From Rufibacter sp. LB8 (GTDB lineage: Bacteria; Bacteroidota; Bacteroidia; Cytophagales; Hymenobacteraceae): a stretch of DNA of 64,000 nucleotides. Made by a program: the position numbers and the translations under genes. The notes beneath the pieces were generated by a model, which saw nothing but the letters and a program-made list of their open reading frames with translations, was not told the origin of the DNA and did no database searches. The stretch spans positions 434,001 through 498,000 of the forward strand of contig NZ_JADALJ010000001.1 in assembly GCF_014876185.1 (NCBI RefSeq). The letters are read 5' to 3'. Below are positions 1 to 7,871 of the stretch, one piece after another. Every line of letters begins with the position of its first letter. Within the stretch, counting starts at the first letter, position 1.

Positions 1-37
1 ACCATACGACGAACTGCGTATTTTTGGTACTAACTTT

Positions 38-682
38 CTAAAAAAGATGATTGTCATGGGCCTTCTGAATGGCCTGCACTTTGTTGTTGACCTGTAGTTT
101 GCGGTAGATGTTCTCAATGTGCTTGCGCACCGTGCCGTAACTGATAAATAAATTTTGCGCTATTTGTTCATAGCTGAGGCCATTCTTCAATTGCTCCAGC
201 AACTCAATCTCACGTTTGGTCAGGTTGAATTCTTGGGTAGTGGCAGTGGGCCGGGCTTCTGGGGAACGGAGCAGGTGCAACACTTTCAAGGCAATGCCCG
301 GTGACATGGCCGCGCCGCCGTGTATGGTGTCTAAAATGGCTTGGTGCAGAGATTCAGCGGTTTCTTCCTTGAGCAAATAACCAGAGGCACCGGCTAAAAT
401 GGCTTCAAAAATAGAGTCATCGTCATCAAAGGTGGTGAGCATGACAATCTTTATATGCGGGTGATTTTGTTTGACCAGACGGGTGCAGGCAATGCCGCCC
501 ATGCCCGGCATCTGAATGTCCATCAATACCAAATCTACGGGGTGTTCACTTATGCGGGCCGCCAACTCCTCACCGTTAAAAGAGGTTAGCACCACTTTGA
601 ATTCAGGAAACAGCGCGAGTTTAGAAAGACAGACTTTAAGCGCGAAGCTGTTGTCTTCGGCAATGGCTAAGGAAATGGACAT
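38..682 (-). CDS. LuxR/NarL-type response regulator
   Basis: A 214-residue DNA-binding response regulator. The N-terminal receiver domain (about 1-120) has the acidic pair E9/D10, the phospho-acceptor D55 in LVLMDIQMPGMGG and the conserved lysine in YLLKEE. A C-terminal LuxR helix-turn-helix (about 150-212) carries LTKREIELLEQLKNGLSYEQIA and GTVRKHIENIYRKL (split here as seen in the protein). It follows the histidine kinase at 751-2550 on the same strand with a 68-nt gap, so the two probably form one operon and one phosphorelay. An inverted repeat (728-747) lies in the gap. The target genes cannot be read from the sequence. Identification of the family is secure. Confidence 0.95.
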   Translation of the reverse strand: MSISLAIAEDNSFALKVCLSKLALFPEFKVVLTSFNGEELAARISEHPVDLVLMDIQMPGMGGIACTRLVKQNHPHIKIVMLTTFDDDDSIFEAILAGASGYLLKEETAESLHQAILDTIHGGAAMSPGIALKVLHLLRSPEARPTATTQEFNLTKREIELLEQLKNGLSYEQIAQNLFISYGTVRKHIENIYRKLQVNNKVQAIQKAHDNHLF

Positions 683-727
683 AAGACAGGGTTAATCTCA
701 AACTTCCCGCTTTTTTCAAGGAATTAC

Positions 728-747
728 AATACGCAACTTTGCGTATT
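728..747. promoter_or_regulatory. TGCGTATT inverted repeat, possible operator
   Basis: AATACGCA and TGCGTATT form a perfect 8-bp inverted repeat with a 4-nt spacer between the kinase stop and the regulator start. There is no T-run on the minus strand after it, so it is a poor terminator; an operator site is an alternative. The half-site TGCGTATT recurs at 15-22, beyond the regulator's end, and at 4557-4564 upstream of the HAD gene. The function is inferred only. Confidence 0.3.
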
Positions 748-750
748 CTG

Positions 751-2550
751 CTAGACGGGTACAGTCACTGAGATTTTGGTGCCTTGGCCTTCCACCGTTT
801 GAATAGAGCAAGTGCCGTTCACTTCACTTGACCTGGCATTCATGTTCTTCAGGCCGTACCCATCCCTATCCACAAACAGGTTAAATCCCACCCCGTTGTC
901 ACTGATTTGTAGAGCCAATTGGTTGCCATTGCCTTGCATGGTGACTTCTATGCGGCTTGCCTGGGCGTATTTCAGGGCATTGTTCACACCTTCCTGAATT
1001 ATCCTGAAAACGTTGGTGGCGGTCATGGAAGGCATGGTGGCATCTCCCTCAAATGCTACCTGTAAGAGGGTGGTGGCATGAAGCGCTTGCAAGGGTTTGA
1101 AATAGTCTTGCACCTTCATGGCAAATTCATCTAGGCCTACTTCTTGCTTGTTAATGAACCACACCGTCCTTCTAAGTTCAGACATGGTGTTCTGCGCAAT
1201 TTTCTGGGTTTCTGGCAGCAGACTTAAATCTGGTTGCGTTGAGTTCAAGTTCTGGATGGAAGAGGTGATGTAGGTGAGTTGGGAGCCTATGTTGTCATGC
1301 AGTTCCCGAGAGATGCGGAGTTTTTCCTCTTGGAGTTTATTCCGGGCCTGGGCGTCAGCTAATTGCAGGTTGAATTCGTTTTCAGCTCTCATTTGCCGTT
1401 GCCGGTTGCGGGCGTGCACGTACAAGAAAATCGCCAGACTAATAATTGCCGCCAGGCCCAACCCGGCATACACTAATAAGTTGTTTTTGCGGGTGAGCTG
1501 CATCTGGCTTTGCAAATAAGCTGACTTGCTGTTGGCTAGGTCTTTCTCTTTTTTAGTTGCTTCATACACCGTCTGCAGGCGGGTTACTTCCTTGGTATTT
1601 TCTTCGTTGATAAATTCATTGCGGGCCAGGGCAAACTGTTGATGAAAGGCAAACGCTTTTTGGTAATCTTTCTGGCGCGCGGCATTGGTCGCCAGGTTTT
1701 CCAGCGTTTCATAAATCAATTCATTGGCTTTAATGCTTCTGGAAATCTGCAGCGCCTTGTTTAAGTAAACCTCACTCTCTGCGGTGTTGCCCATCTCACT
1801 CAGCAGATTTCCTAAGTTGGTACTAATGGCCGCCGTGAGCCAGGCGTTGCCAGATTGGTCTGCATACTTTACAGATTGCTTGTAATAGGCAGCGGCGCTT
1901 TTTAAATCTTTGGTGACTTTGGAGAGTATGGCCAGGTTGTTATAAGTCAACGCGATGCGCGGCGCCAAATCTGCTTTTTTATACAAGTCCAGGGCTTGGT
2001 TGTAGACAAAAAAAGCTTCGTGGTGTTTCTGCTGCTGTTCATAGACGGTTCCTTTGTTGTTGAGGATGTCTGCGGTAGTGATGGTGTCTTGGGCTGCCTT
2101 GGCCAGTTCCTCTGCAAGGTTGTAGTAATGCAGTGCTTGGTTCAGATTCTTCCAACTTAGAAAAACAGCGCCTATGTTTTTGTGGATTTTTGCCTTAAGC
2201 GAAAGATCTTGCGAGGGGCACAGCTTTAAGGCTTTCTGGTACGTGGTGAAGGCGGCTTCATTGTTGCCCAAATCTGAGTAGGCATTCCCAATTTCATTGT
2301 AGGCCGCTGGTATTTTCTCGGGTTGCCGGGAGATTTTATAAAGCGAAATTAAAGAGGAATAGGTAGTAATGGCTTTCTCAAACTGACCTTCATTGGCATG
2401 CCGCGTGCCCAGTTGCTGATACGCTTCAATCTTGGCGGCCAACGTCTGCGCCTTCGGCATGATTTGCCCCATACTATCAGCAGTAAGGGGTGCAGCCATT
2501 CCCCGATGCGCCAAAAGTACCCATAAGAATACAAGGAAGGTAGTTTTCAT
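751..2550 (-). CDS. TPR-containing sensor histidine kinase (HisKA_3 type)
   Basis: A 599-residue membrane sensor kinase. A signal peptide (1-20, ending GMAA) is followed by a long tetratricopeptide array (about 40-310, units such as AYNEIGNAYSDLGNNEAAF), a coiled stretch (315-350), one membrane helix (about 358-378), a dimerisation/phospho-acceptor segment with H418 in RISRELHDNIGSQL, and a C-terminal HATPase_c domain with NALKYAQ and DNGVGF/GYGLKNM motifs. This layout (periplasmic TPRs, one TM, HisKA_3) is typical of Bacteroidota NarL-class kinases. The cognate regulator is the next gene, 38-682. The TPR domain presumably senses a protein or envelope signal; the ligand is unknown. Confidence 0.93.
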   Translation of the reverse strand: MKTTFLVFLWVLLAHRGMAAPLTADSMGQIMPKAQTLAAKIEAYQQLGTRHANEGQFEKAITTYSSLISLYKISRQPEKIPAAYNEIGNAYSDLGNNEAAFTTYQKALKLCPSQDLSLKAKIHKNIGAVFLSWKNLNQALHYYNLAEELAKAAQDTITTADILNNKGTVYEQQQKHHEAFFVYNQALDLYKKADLAPRIALTYNNLAILSKVTKDLKSAAAYYKQSVKYADQSGNAWLTAAISTNLGNLLSEMGNTAESEVYLNKALQISRSIKANELIYETLENLATNAARQKDYQKAFAFHQQFALARNEFINEENTKEVTRLQTVYEATKKEKDLANSKSAYLQSQMQLTRKNNLLVYAGLGLAAIISLAIFLYVHARNRQRQMRAENEFNLQLADAQARNKLQEEKLRISRELHDNIGSQLTYITSSIQNLNSTQPDLSLLPETQKIAQNTMSELRRTVWFINKQEVGLDEFAMKVQDYFKPLQALHATTLLQVAFEGDATMPSMTATNVFRIIQEGVNNALKYAQASRIEVTMQGNGNQLALQISDNGVGFNLFVDRDGYGLKNMNARSSEVNGTCSIQTVEGQGTKISVTVPV

Positions 2551-2731
2551 ACGCAGTATTTCTTAAAGAGCGCCCAGCGTCTAGGTTGGTGAATAAAAGA
2601 ATAGGTGCTGCTAATATACTCTAAATCTACTTGTTAGCAAGTCTTCTTGGGGTAGGGGTTAAAGAAATGGTGCAAATAATACTATTCATAGTATCAATTG
2701 GCGTAGGAGGAAGTCTCTGGAATTTTAATAT

Positions 2732-2770
2732 CCGTTTTGGGGCTCATTTCCAGAAATGAGCCCCAAAACG
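2732..2770. repeat. Palindromic repeat family 1, copy 1
   Basis: CGTTTTGGGGCTCATTT, loop CCAG, then the complementary arm AAATGAGCCCCAAAACG. It sits just past the stop of the site-2 protease gene and before the kinase start. The rest of the 2551-2777 gap shows nothing else I can name. Confidence 0.9.
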
Positions 2771-2777
2771 CAATTTT

Positions 2778-3902
2778 TTAGTTGATGATGAAAGGGGCCG
2801 GGCTGAAGCAAAGGACAAATAGCAAAACAGCAAACCACCCCAAAAGATTGCGGCCTTGGCTAAGTGGTTGCTCATCTGGGCTGGGCGGGTGAAAGACGCC
2901 CATGAACCTGGACAAGATTAACCCAAACACTAGCCACCCGTTGTAGCCGCTTACCTCAGGCCAATACAATTCCACGGCCGCTTGCCCCGCCAACACGCCC
3001 GCCGCCAAATACAAACCACGGGTCATGTCTGGAAACAGGGGCCGGAAAATGATGACCAAATAAAGGGCATAACCCGCCCAGTGCCACCAGGACGCGTCCC
3101 AGCCTTGCTCCAGGGGCAAGAACCCCAGGCCCGCATAAAAGATAAAGGCCGTAAAAAGGATGGGAGACAGCTTCACAAACCGTTCATATCCCAGCATGCC
3201 GTACAGGATATGCCCGCCGTCCAATTGCCCAATGGGCAGCAAATTGAGCGCCGTGAAAAACAACCCCAGAAACCCCGCGAAGAGGAACGGGTAATGCATG
3301 ACTTCGTACTGGTTAGGCACCAGGGCCGGGTCGGCGAGCCAGGTTTCCAGCGCCCAGAACAAGAGGTTATTGCCCAGGGCCATCTGCCCCGGCTGGTTGT
3401 ACACATAGTTCGCGTATTGTGACCCGTACAGCTGATATTCCGGGTGAATGCTGAATATATAGTCGGGCGGCGGAAGATGCGTGAACCCGTAGCACAACAC
3501 GCCCACGGCCACCACAAACCCGGCCAACGGACCGGCAATGCCAATGTCAAAGTATTCCTTCCGGGAGAAGATGCGCTCCTTGATCTTGATGAACGCGCCC
3601 ATGGTGCCAATGCCGGCTGTCACGCCCAACCACACCGGTATGTAATAGGGCAGGCTCACCCGCACCTTGTAGTAGCGCGCAGTGAGGTAATGCCCAAATT
3701 CATGCACGGTGAGAAAGCCCAGGAACGCCAGGGAGAACGCCAGCCCACCCAGGAAATCTTTCATTGGAATGCCCGCCGTCAGACTGAAGCCCTCTGGCCC
3801 CAAAAAATACGCCTTTCCGTACCGCCATTCGGCCCCGGCTATGGTGGTGGTGACCAGGGTGAGCAGAAACAGCAGCAGGTGCAGCGCCAGCTTACGCTTC
3901 AT
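2778..3902 (-). CDS. Site-2 protease family membrane metallopeptidase (M50)
   Basis: A 374-residue polytopic membrane protein with the S2P zinc site: HEFGH (H67, E68, H71) inside a hydrophobic segment, and the distal ligand motif NLLPIGQLDGGH (220-231, D228). Family members cleave membrane-embedded substrates such as anti-sigma factors or signal-peptide remnants; no PDZ domain is visible, so this belongs to the compact YwhC/aq-like branch rather than RseP. The start codon overlaps the end of the HAD gene (3892-4536) by 11 nt, implying translational coupling. The substrate is unknown. Confidence 0.9.
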   Translation of the reverse strand: MKRKLALHLLLFLLTLVTTTIAGAEWRYGKAYFLGPEGFSLTAGIPMKDFLGGLAFSLAFLGFLTVHEFGHYLTARYYKVRVSLPYYIPVWLGVTAGIGTMGAFIKIKERIFSRKEYFDIGIAGPLAGFVVAVGVLCYGFTHLPPPDYIFSIHPEYQLYGSQYANYVYNQPGQMALGNNLLFWALETWLADPALVPNQYEVMHYPFLFAGFLGLFFTALNLLPIGQLDGGHILYGMLGYERFVKLSPILFTAFIFYAGLGFLPLEQGWDASWWHWAGYALYLVIIFRPLFPDMTRGLYLAAGVLAGQAAVELYWPEVSGYNGWLVFGLILSRFMGVFHPPSPDEQPLSQGRNLLGWFAVLLFVLCFSPAPFIIN

Positions 3903-4536
3903 GCGGGGGCAGGGCTTCTTTCAGGGCTTGGTTGATGGTAAGCGGCGGCGCCAGGTGCAGGGTCTGCAGGCCAAGTTGCTGGGCGCCCTCAATGTGCTGA
4001 ATGCTGTCGTCAATAAACAACGTCTCTTCGGCGCGTAGCTTGTTTTCCTTCAGAATATGCTCAAAGACCTCGGTGCCCGGCTTGCGCTTACGCACCATAT
4101 GGGAATAATAGGGCTTCTCAAACAATTCGTCTAAACTGGGAATCTGAAAACTGTTGGCCACAATCTCATTGAAGGCAATCAAATGAATGGCGTTGGTGTT
4201 GCTGAGCAAAAACAGGCGGTAATGTTTGCCTAACTCCCGCAGCAGCTTAATGCGCTCCGCCGGAATGTCCAGCAGCATGGAGTTCCAGGCCTGGTCTAAC
4301 TGCTCGTCTGTGGCGGTGAGGCCATACTCCTGGCGCAGGCCGTCTCTGAATTCCTGCGGGGTGATGTCGCCGGTCTCCAGCAGGTCAAACAGCTCTGACT
4401 GTGCCTTTTGGCTGAAATCTACCTGGGTGTCCTGGGCCGCGAACTGGCGGAGGGCGTCTGTACTTTTGGCGTAGTCAATGTTGAGGATGACCCCGCCCAG
4501 ATCAAAGATGATATTCTTGATGGAAGAAAAATTCAC
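3892..4536 (-). CDS. HAD-family hydrolase (YihX-like phosphatase)
   Basis: A 214-residue HAD phosphatase. Motif I is IIFDLGGV with nucleophile D12 (the second Asp of the classical DxD is Gly, as is usual in this subfamily), motif II is LLSNTNA, motif III lysine is in KRKPGTEVFEHI, and motif IV is LFIDDS. A helical cap lies between motifs I and II. The likely role is dephosphorylation of a small sugar phosphate or nucleotide. It is the first gene of a two-gene unit with the S2P protease and ends inside that gene's start. Confidence 0.92.
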   Translation of the reverse strand: MNFSSIKNIIFDLGGVILNIDYAKSTDALRQFAAQDTQVDFSQKAQSELFDLLETGDITPQEFRDGLRQEYGLTATDEQLDQAWNSMLLDIPAERIKLLRELGKHYRLFLLSNTNAIHLIAFNEIVANSFQIPSLDELFEKPYYSHMVRKRKPGTEVFEHILKENKLRAEETLFIDDSIQHIEGAQQLGLQTLHLAPPLTINQALKEALPPHEA

Positions 4537-4610
4537 AGAATGATGGGTTTTTGTTTTGCGTATTGCTGCGCAAATTTGTAAAATTGCACTCCCAAATCAA
4601 AGGTTTGGAC

Positions 4611-4684
4611 GGGCCTATAGCTCATTCGGTTAGAGCAACTGACTCATAATCAGTAGGTGCTTGGTTCGATTCCAAGTGGGCCCA
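4611..4684 (+). tRNA. tRNA with CAU anticodon (Ile2 or Met)
   Basis: A complete cloverleaf can be folded: acceptor GGGCCTA/TGGGCCC, D-arm GCTC/GAGC, anticodon stem ACTGA/TCAGT with loop CTCATAA (anticodon CAT), T-arm CTTGG/CCAAG with loop TTCGATT, and discriminator A at 4684. CCA is not fully encoded. CAT may be elongator Met or lysidine-modified Ile2. The C4-G69 and C5-G68 pairs resemble the features used by TilS in E. coli tRNA-Ile2, which favours Ile2, but this is an inference. Its 3' half is duplicated at 5974. Confidence 0.96.
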
Positions 4685-4739
4685 CCCTCAAAATGAAGCA
4701 CTTATCTCACAAAACGAGGTAAGTGCTTTTTTGTTGGCG
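4636..4739 (+). repeat. Attachment-site-like direct repeat, left copy (tRNA 3' half plus terminator)
   Basis: The 104 bp from the tRNA anticodon stem to past its terminator recur at 5974-6077. The first 59 bp are identical between copies; the remaining 45 bp are diverged but colinear and of equal length. A partial tRNA 3' duplication of this kind is the usual footprint of integration by a tyrosine recombinase at a tRNA gene. Only the left copy is a functional tRNA. Confidence 0.85.
4696..4732 (+). terminator. Intrinsic terminator of the tRNA gene
   Basis: AAGCACTTA pairs perfectly with TAAGTGCTT and is followed by a T-run. In the duplicated copy (about 6034-6072) the left arm has decayed while the T-run survives. 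Confidence 0.8.
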
Positions 4740-4815
4740 AAATACAGACCCAAAAATTCATCTAGGGTAGCCTTCCTTTGTGGCGTTTCCTTTCTACTGT
4801 CCTAGATTTCTTGCT

Positions 4816-4823
4816 TATATTTG
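4816..4823 (+). promoter_or_regulatory. Bacteroidota-type -7 element upstream of the DUF1016 gene
   Basis: TATATTTG matches the TAnnTTTG -7 consensus and lies 53 nt before the ATG at 4877. The -33 element is weak (TTTC-like sequence about 20 nt upstream). The site lies inside the duplicated-tRNA-bounded segment, so the cargo gene would bring its own promoter. Confidence 0.4.
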
Positions 4824-4876
4824 ATAAAAGGCCTTTCTCAATTCTACGTTGAGTTGTAACATAAAGTACTATCTAC

Positions 4877-5959
4877 ATGAGCAATACGGTGACCTCCAAA
4901 ACGATAGATCAACCAGATGAGCAGCTTTTTGAAAAGATAGCGGCCCTTATTGCTGACGCCCGCCGCAAAGTAATGGCAACGGTTAATCTTGCCATGGTGC
5001 ATACCTACTTTGAGATTGGGCGCATGATTGTAGAAGATGAGCAACAGGGCAATGAACGCGCGGCCTACGGCAAAGCTGTCTTAAAGGAGCTTTCACTGAG
5101 GTTGAGCAAAGAATTTGGGAAAGGCTTTTCGGTGGAGAACCTTGATAGGATGCGTTTTTTCTACAAGACATACTCTCTCTCAAATTCGTCAACAGCGTTG
5201 ACGAATTTGCAGGGAAAAGACGAACGCGGAAAACAGGAGACACCGTCTCGTATTTTCGAACTTTCCTGGTCGCATTACATCAGGCTCATGCGCATTGACA
5301 ACCCTGATGAACGCCGATTCTATGAACTGGAGAGTGCCCAAAACAATTGGAGCCTGAAAGAATTGCAGCGGCAATTTGACAGCGCCCTGTATGAACGCCT
5401 GGCGCTAAGTCGAAACAAGGACCAAGTAAAAGAATTAGCTCAAAAAGGGCAGCAGATCCAGCGTCCGCAAGATGTGATCAAAGACCCGTATGTGCTGGAG
5501 TTTCTGGGACTGAAAGAAGCAGCAGCCTATTCAGAGTCCACCCTGGAGCACCGCATTATTGACGAACTTCAGCATTTCTTATTGGAACTGGGCAAAGGCT
5601 TCGCGTTTGTGGGCCGGCAGGTGCGGTTTTCCTTTGACGACAAGCATTTTAGGGTAGACCTGGTGTTCTACAACCGTTTCCTGCGGAGTTTTGTACTCCT
5701 AGACTTGAAAATTGGCGAAGTCAGCCACCAGGATTTAGGGCAGATGCAGATGTACGTGAACTACTATGACCGCTTTGTGAAAACAGAAGACGAAAACCCC
5801 ACTATTGGCATCATTCTTTGCAAAGAGAAAAACAATGCCTTGGTAGAAATAACGCTACCCAAAGAGAACAACCAAATTTTTGCCAGTAAGTATCAAACGT
5901 TTCTTCCTAGTAAGGAAGAATTAAAGGCGGTGTTGAATGATGCTGTGGAAGAGGTATAG
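4877..5959 (+). CDS. DUF1016 (YhcG-type) PDDEXK nuclease family protein
   Basis: A 360-residue protein with the YhcG architecture: an N-terminal helical domain (about 10-170, with TYFEIGRMIVEDEQQGNERA and LSWSHYIRLMRI) and a C-terminal PDDEXK nuclease-fold domain (about 195-350). Candidate catalytic residues are D261 in VDLVFYNRFL and D276/K278 in LLDLKIGE, followed by HQDLGQMQMYVNYYD. Family members are frequent passengers of type I restriction loci and defence islands; the substrate is unproven. It is the only gene between two copies of a tRNA 3' end, which argues for acquisition by transfer. It ends 14 nt before the right repeat. Confidence 0.9.
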   Translation: MSNTVTSKTIDQPDEQLFEKIAALIADARRKVMATVNLAMVHTYFEIGRMIVEDEQQGNERAAYGKAVLKELSLRLSKEFGKGFSVENLDRMRFFYKTYSLSNSSTALTNLQGKDERGKQETPSRIFELSWSHYIRLMRIDNPDERRFYELESAQNNWSLKELQRQFDSALYERLALSRNKDQVKELAQKGQQIQRPQDVIKDPYVLEFLGLKEAAAYSESTLEHRIIDELQHFLLELGKGFAFVGRQVRFSFDDKHFRVDLVFYNRFLRSFVLLDLKIGEVSHQDLGQMQMYVNYYDRFVKTEDENPTIGIILCKEKNNALVEITLPKENNQIFASKYQTFLPSKEELKAVLNDAVEEV

Positions 5960-5973
5960 TAAGTCTGTTTAAC

Positions 5974-6077
5974 CAACTGACTCATAATCAGTAGGTGCTT
6001 GGTTCGATTCCAAGTGGGCCCACCCTCAAAATTAACCACTCATCTCACAAAGCCAAGTAGGTGCTTTTTTGTTGGCG
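5974..6077 (+). repeat. Attachment-site-like direct repeat, right copy (truncated tRNA)
   Basis: It repeats 4636-4739: identical for 59 bp from CAACTGACTC to CCCTCAAAAT, then 45 bp of diverged terminator sequence ending in TTGTTGGCG. The 5' half of the tRNA is absent, so this is not a functional tRNA gene. Confidence 0.85.
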
Positions 6078-6218
6078 CTCTTCCTAGCCAAAAATTCAAA
6101 TACATAAGCCAAGTGGACAGCTGTGTAAAATATAAAATGCCATAATTTTCTAACACAGGAAGGCAAGTCATAGGTAAGCTAAAAACCTCACAATAGTTAG
6201 TTTCTAACTAACCTGAAA

Positions 6219-6380
6219 CTAATCTTCATCCTTACTCTTATTGTCGTCTGTATCCTCCTTCTCAGATGTGCTTCGCTTGGCTTGTTGGGCAGCCGCTTTC
6301 AGGCGGGCCTGGTTTTCTTTTCGCTCCTTAAATTCTTTCTGGCGCTGCTTCTTCTGTTGGTCTGCTGATCTGGTACTCAT
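6219..6380 (-). CDS. Small charged hypothetical protein (53 aa)
   Basis: An ATG at 6380 opens a 53-codon frame ending in TAG at 6219. The product begins MSTRSADQQKKQRQKEFKER and ends in a very acidic tail (EKEDTDDNKSKDED). The first two thirds are Lys/Arg/Gln-rich and predicted helical or coiled; there are no hydrophobic segments. Codon use is coherent, and the composition resembles small basic proteins found in Bacteroidota, but I recognise no family. It lies just outside the right tRNA repeat. It may be spurious because of its size. Confidence 0.5.
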   Translation of the reverse strand: MSTRSADQQKKQRQKEFKERKENQARLKAAAQQAKRSTSEKEDTDDNKSKDED

Positions 6381-6685
6381 AGGCTAGGGTATTTTTTATA
6401 TCTACGGACCTGGTGAACGCTTGTTAATCTTTGATTACCAAGGGATGGGATATACCATCTGGAGCATCGCTTTATATAGGGGCCTTGCCCGCATAGCATA
6501 AAGAAAACGGTAGATTCATGAGATACCTTATATTGCTTTTCTGGTAATGACCTTACGGCTCCGGATTCTATATTATTTGAAGCTGGTTCATTTGCCAAAA
6601 TCAAATTTAAAGGCGTTCTTTAGTGACCTGCAACGTACTTCTGCTGCCCATGAACACCTTTACATCCCCCAAAAACTGAGTTTGC

Positions 6686-7432
6686 ATGTCTACTTCAAAT
6701 TTCAGGTTTTTAGAAGAGGAGTTTCCTATTTTGTTCAATTTAGGGCAATCGGCGGAATTTAACTTGTATCAAGACCCGGTTACGGCCTCGTTTAAAATAA
6801 GGCAATTTGGGGAGCGGCTTACAGAGAAATTGTTTGAGGAACATAAGTTGGAGTTCCCGGCTGAGAATTCTTTTCATAACCGCATCAAAACACTTGAGTT
6901 TGGCAGGATTCTACCCAATAACATCAAAGACCTTTTCTTTCATATCAAAGAGAAAGGGAATATTGCAGTCCATCAGAACAAAGCCACGGTAGATGAGGCT
7001 AAACACGCTCTCTTTCTGTGTTATAAGATAAGCAAGTGGTTTTATGAAACCTACGCCACTGTTCCCGCAGACATAACTGCCTTCAAGTTTCAAATGCCGG
7101 CGGAACTTGACACCCGCCATGCCCTGTATGTTCTGGAAACCGATTACAAGAACCTAGAGCAACGGTTTGAGCAATTACTGCAGGAACGGCAAACTACAGG
7201 ATTGCCAGAAGAGACGCAGCAAGTTATTCAGCAAAGATCTGAGAAAGCGGCCAGCAAGATAGACCAGCTTCCGCAGGCCTTGCTGGCCAAAGCGTTCAGA
7301 GGCGAACTGGTACCGCAAGACCCGCAAGACGAGCCCGCCAGCGTACTGCTGCAAAAGATAAAAGCCGCTCAAGCTAGCACCCCCAAGGCCAAGAAAACCA
7401 AAGGAGAAAACCAAACGGAACTGGCGCTGTAA
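6686..7432 (+). CDS. HsdR N-terminal (DUF4145)/HsdS C-terminal chimeric protein
   Basis: A 248-residue protein combining parts of two type I restriction subunits. Residues 1-125 (SNFRFLEEEFPILFNLGQSA, KIRQFGERL, HIKEKGNIAVH) match the DUF4145 region that opens many HsdR subunits. After a helical linker (145-190), residues 193-227 (LPQALLAKAFRGELVPQD, then EPASVLLQKI) match the conserved C-terminal tail of HsdS specificity subunits. Neither the ATPase/nuclease of HsdR nor any target-recognition domain remains, and no hsdM is nearby. It is either an in-frame deletion relic of a type I operon or a small stand-alone family. The ATG at 6686 fits the HsdR-like start. Confidence 0.8.
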   Translation: MSTSNFRFLEEEFPILFNLGQSAEFNLYQDPVTASFKIRQFGERLTEKLFEEHKLEFPAENSFHNRIKTLEFGRILPNNIKDLFFHIKEKGNIAVHQNKATVDEAKHALFLCYKISKWFYETYATVPADITAFKFQMPAELDTRHALYVLETDYKNLEQRFEQLLQERQTTGLPEETQQVIQQRSEKAASKIDQLPQALLAKAFRGELVPQDPQDEPASVLLQKIKAAQASTPKAKKTKGENQTELAL

Positions 7433-7871
7433 CACCGGCTCCCTCTTTTTGTCATCCTGAAAGGACCTTGTGGGCCAGCTAGAAAAGCGCTGTCGTAAAC
7501 GCTAAACCTCAGAGGTTTTGAAAACCTGTGAGGATTTTACAGTACGTTTTCGGCCTCATTTTGAGAAATAAAGCCGAAAGCAGCTTCTAAGTAGGCATAT
7601 TGACAACCAATTGCTGTTCAGGATTTCCTAATCCCCGACAGAGGGCTTTCGGATTGATAAATCCGAAAGAGCAAGGGAGCAAGTTCCTGCCCTTCGCCCA
7701 CAAGGCCTTTCCAAGATGATAGGAAGGGGAGGCGTATTCGGCCTCACTTTGGGAAATGAAGCCGAAAACGTTTTTCAAGCAAATTGGGGCAGAAGCTTTA
7801 TCATATTTCAATTTATTAGTAGTTTGTAAAAATTCTATAGACCTATTTTTATTTAAATATTTGAGAAAGAC
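7433..7871. repeat. Intergenic nest of degenerate repeats
   Basis: No convincing gene lies here. It holds two decayed family 1 palindromes (7544-7580, CGTTTTCGGCCTCATTTTG...; 7737-7771, TTCGGCCTCACTTTG...GCCGAAAACG), a dyad in CCTCAGAGGTTTTGAAAACC (about 7505-7535), a dyad GGCTTTCGGATT/AATCCGAAAG (about 7646-7670), and GTCATCCTGAAAGGA followed by GTGGGCCAGCTA (7451-7480), of which GTGGGCCAGCTA recurs near 37880. The end (7800-7871) is AT-rich and probably holds the promoter of the next gene. Confidence 0.6.

Noticed and set aside
5974-6048. A second tRNA(CAU) gene
   Set aside because: Only the anticodon stem-loop, T-arm and 3' acceptor strand are present; the 5' acceptor strand and D-arm are missing.
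6377-6604. A 75-residue minus-strand frame
   Set aside because: No ordinary start, no coherent composition, and it overlaps the better supported 53-aa frame's start.
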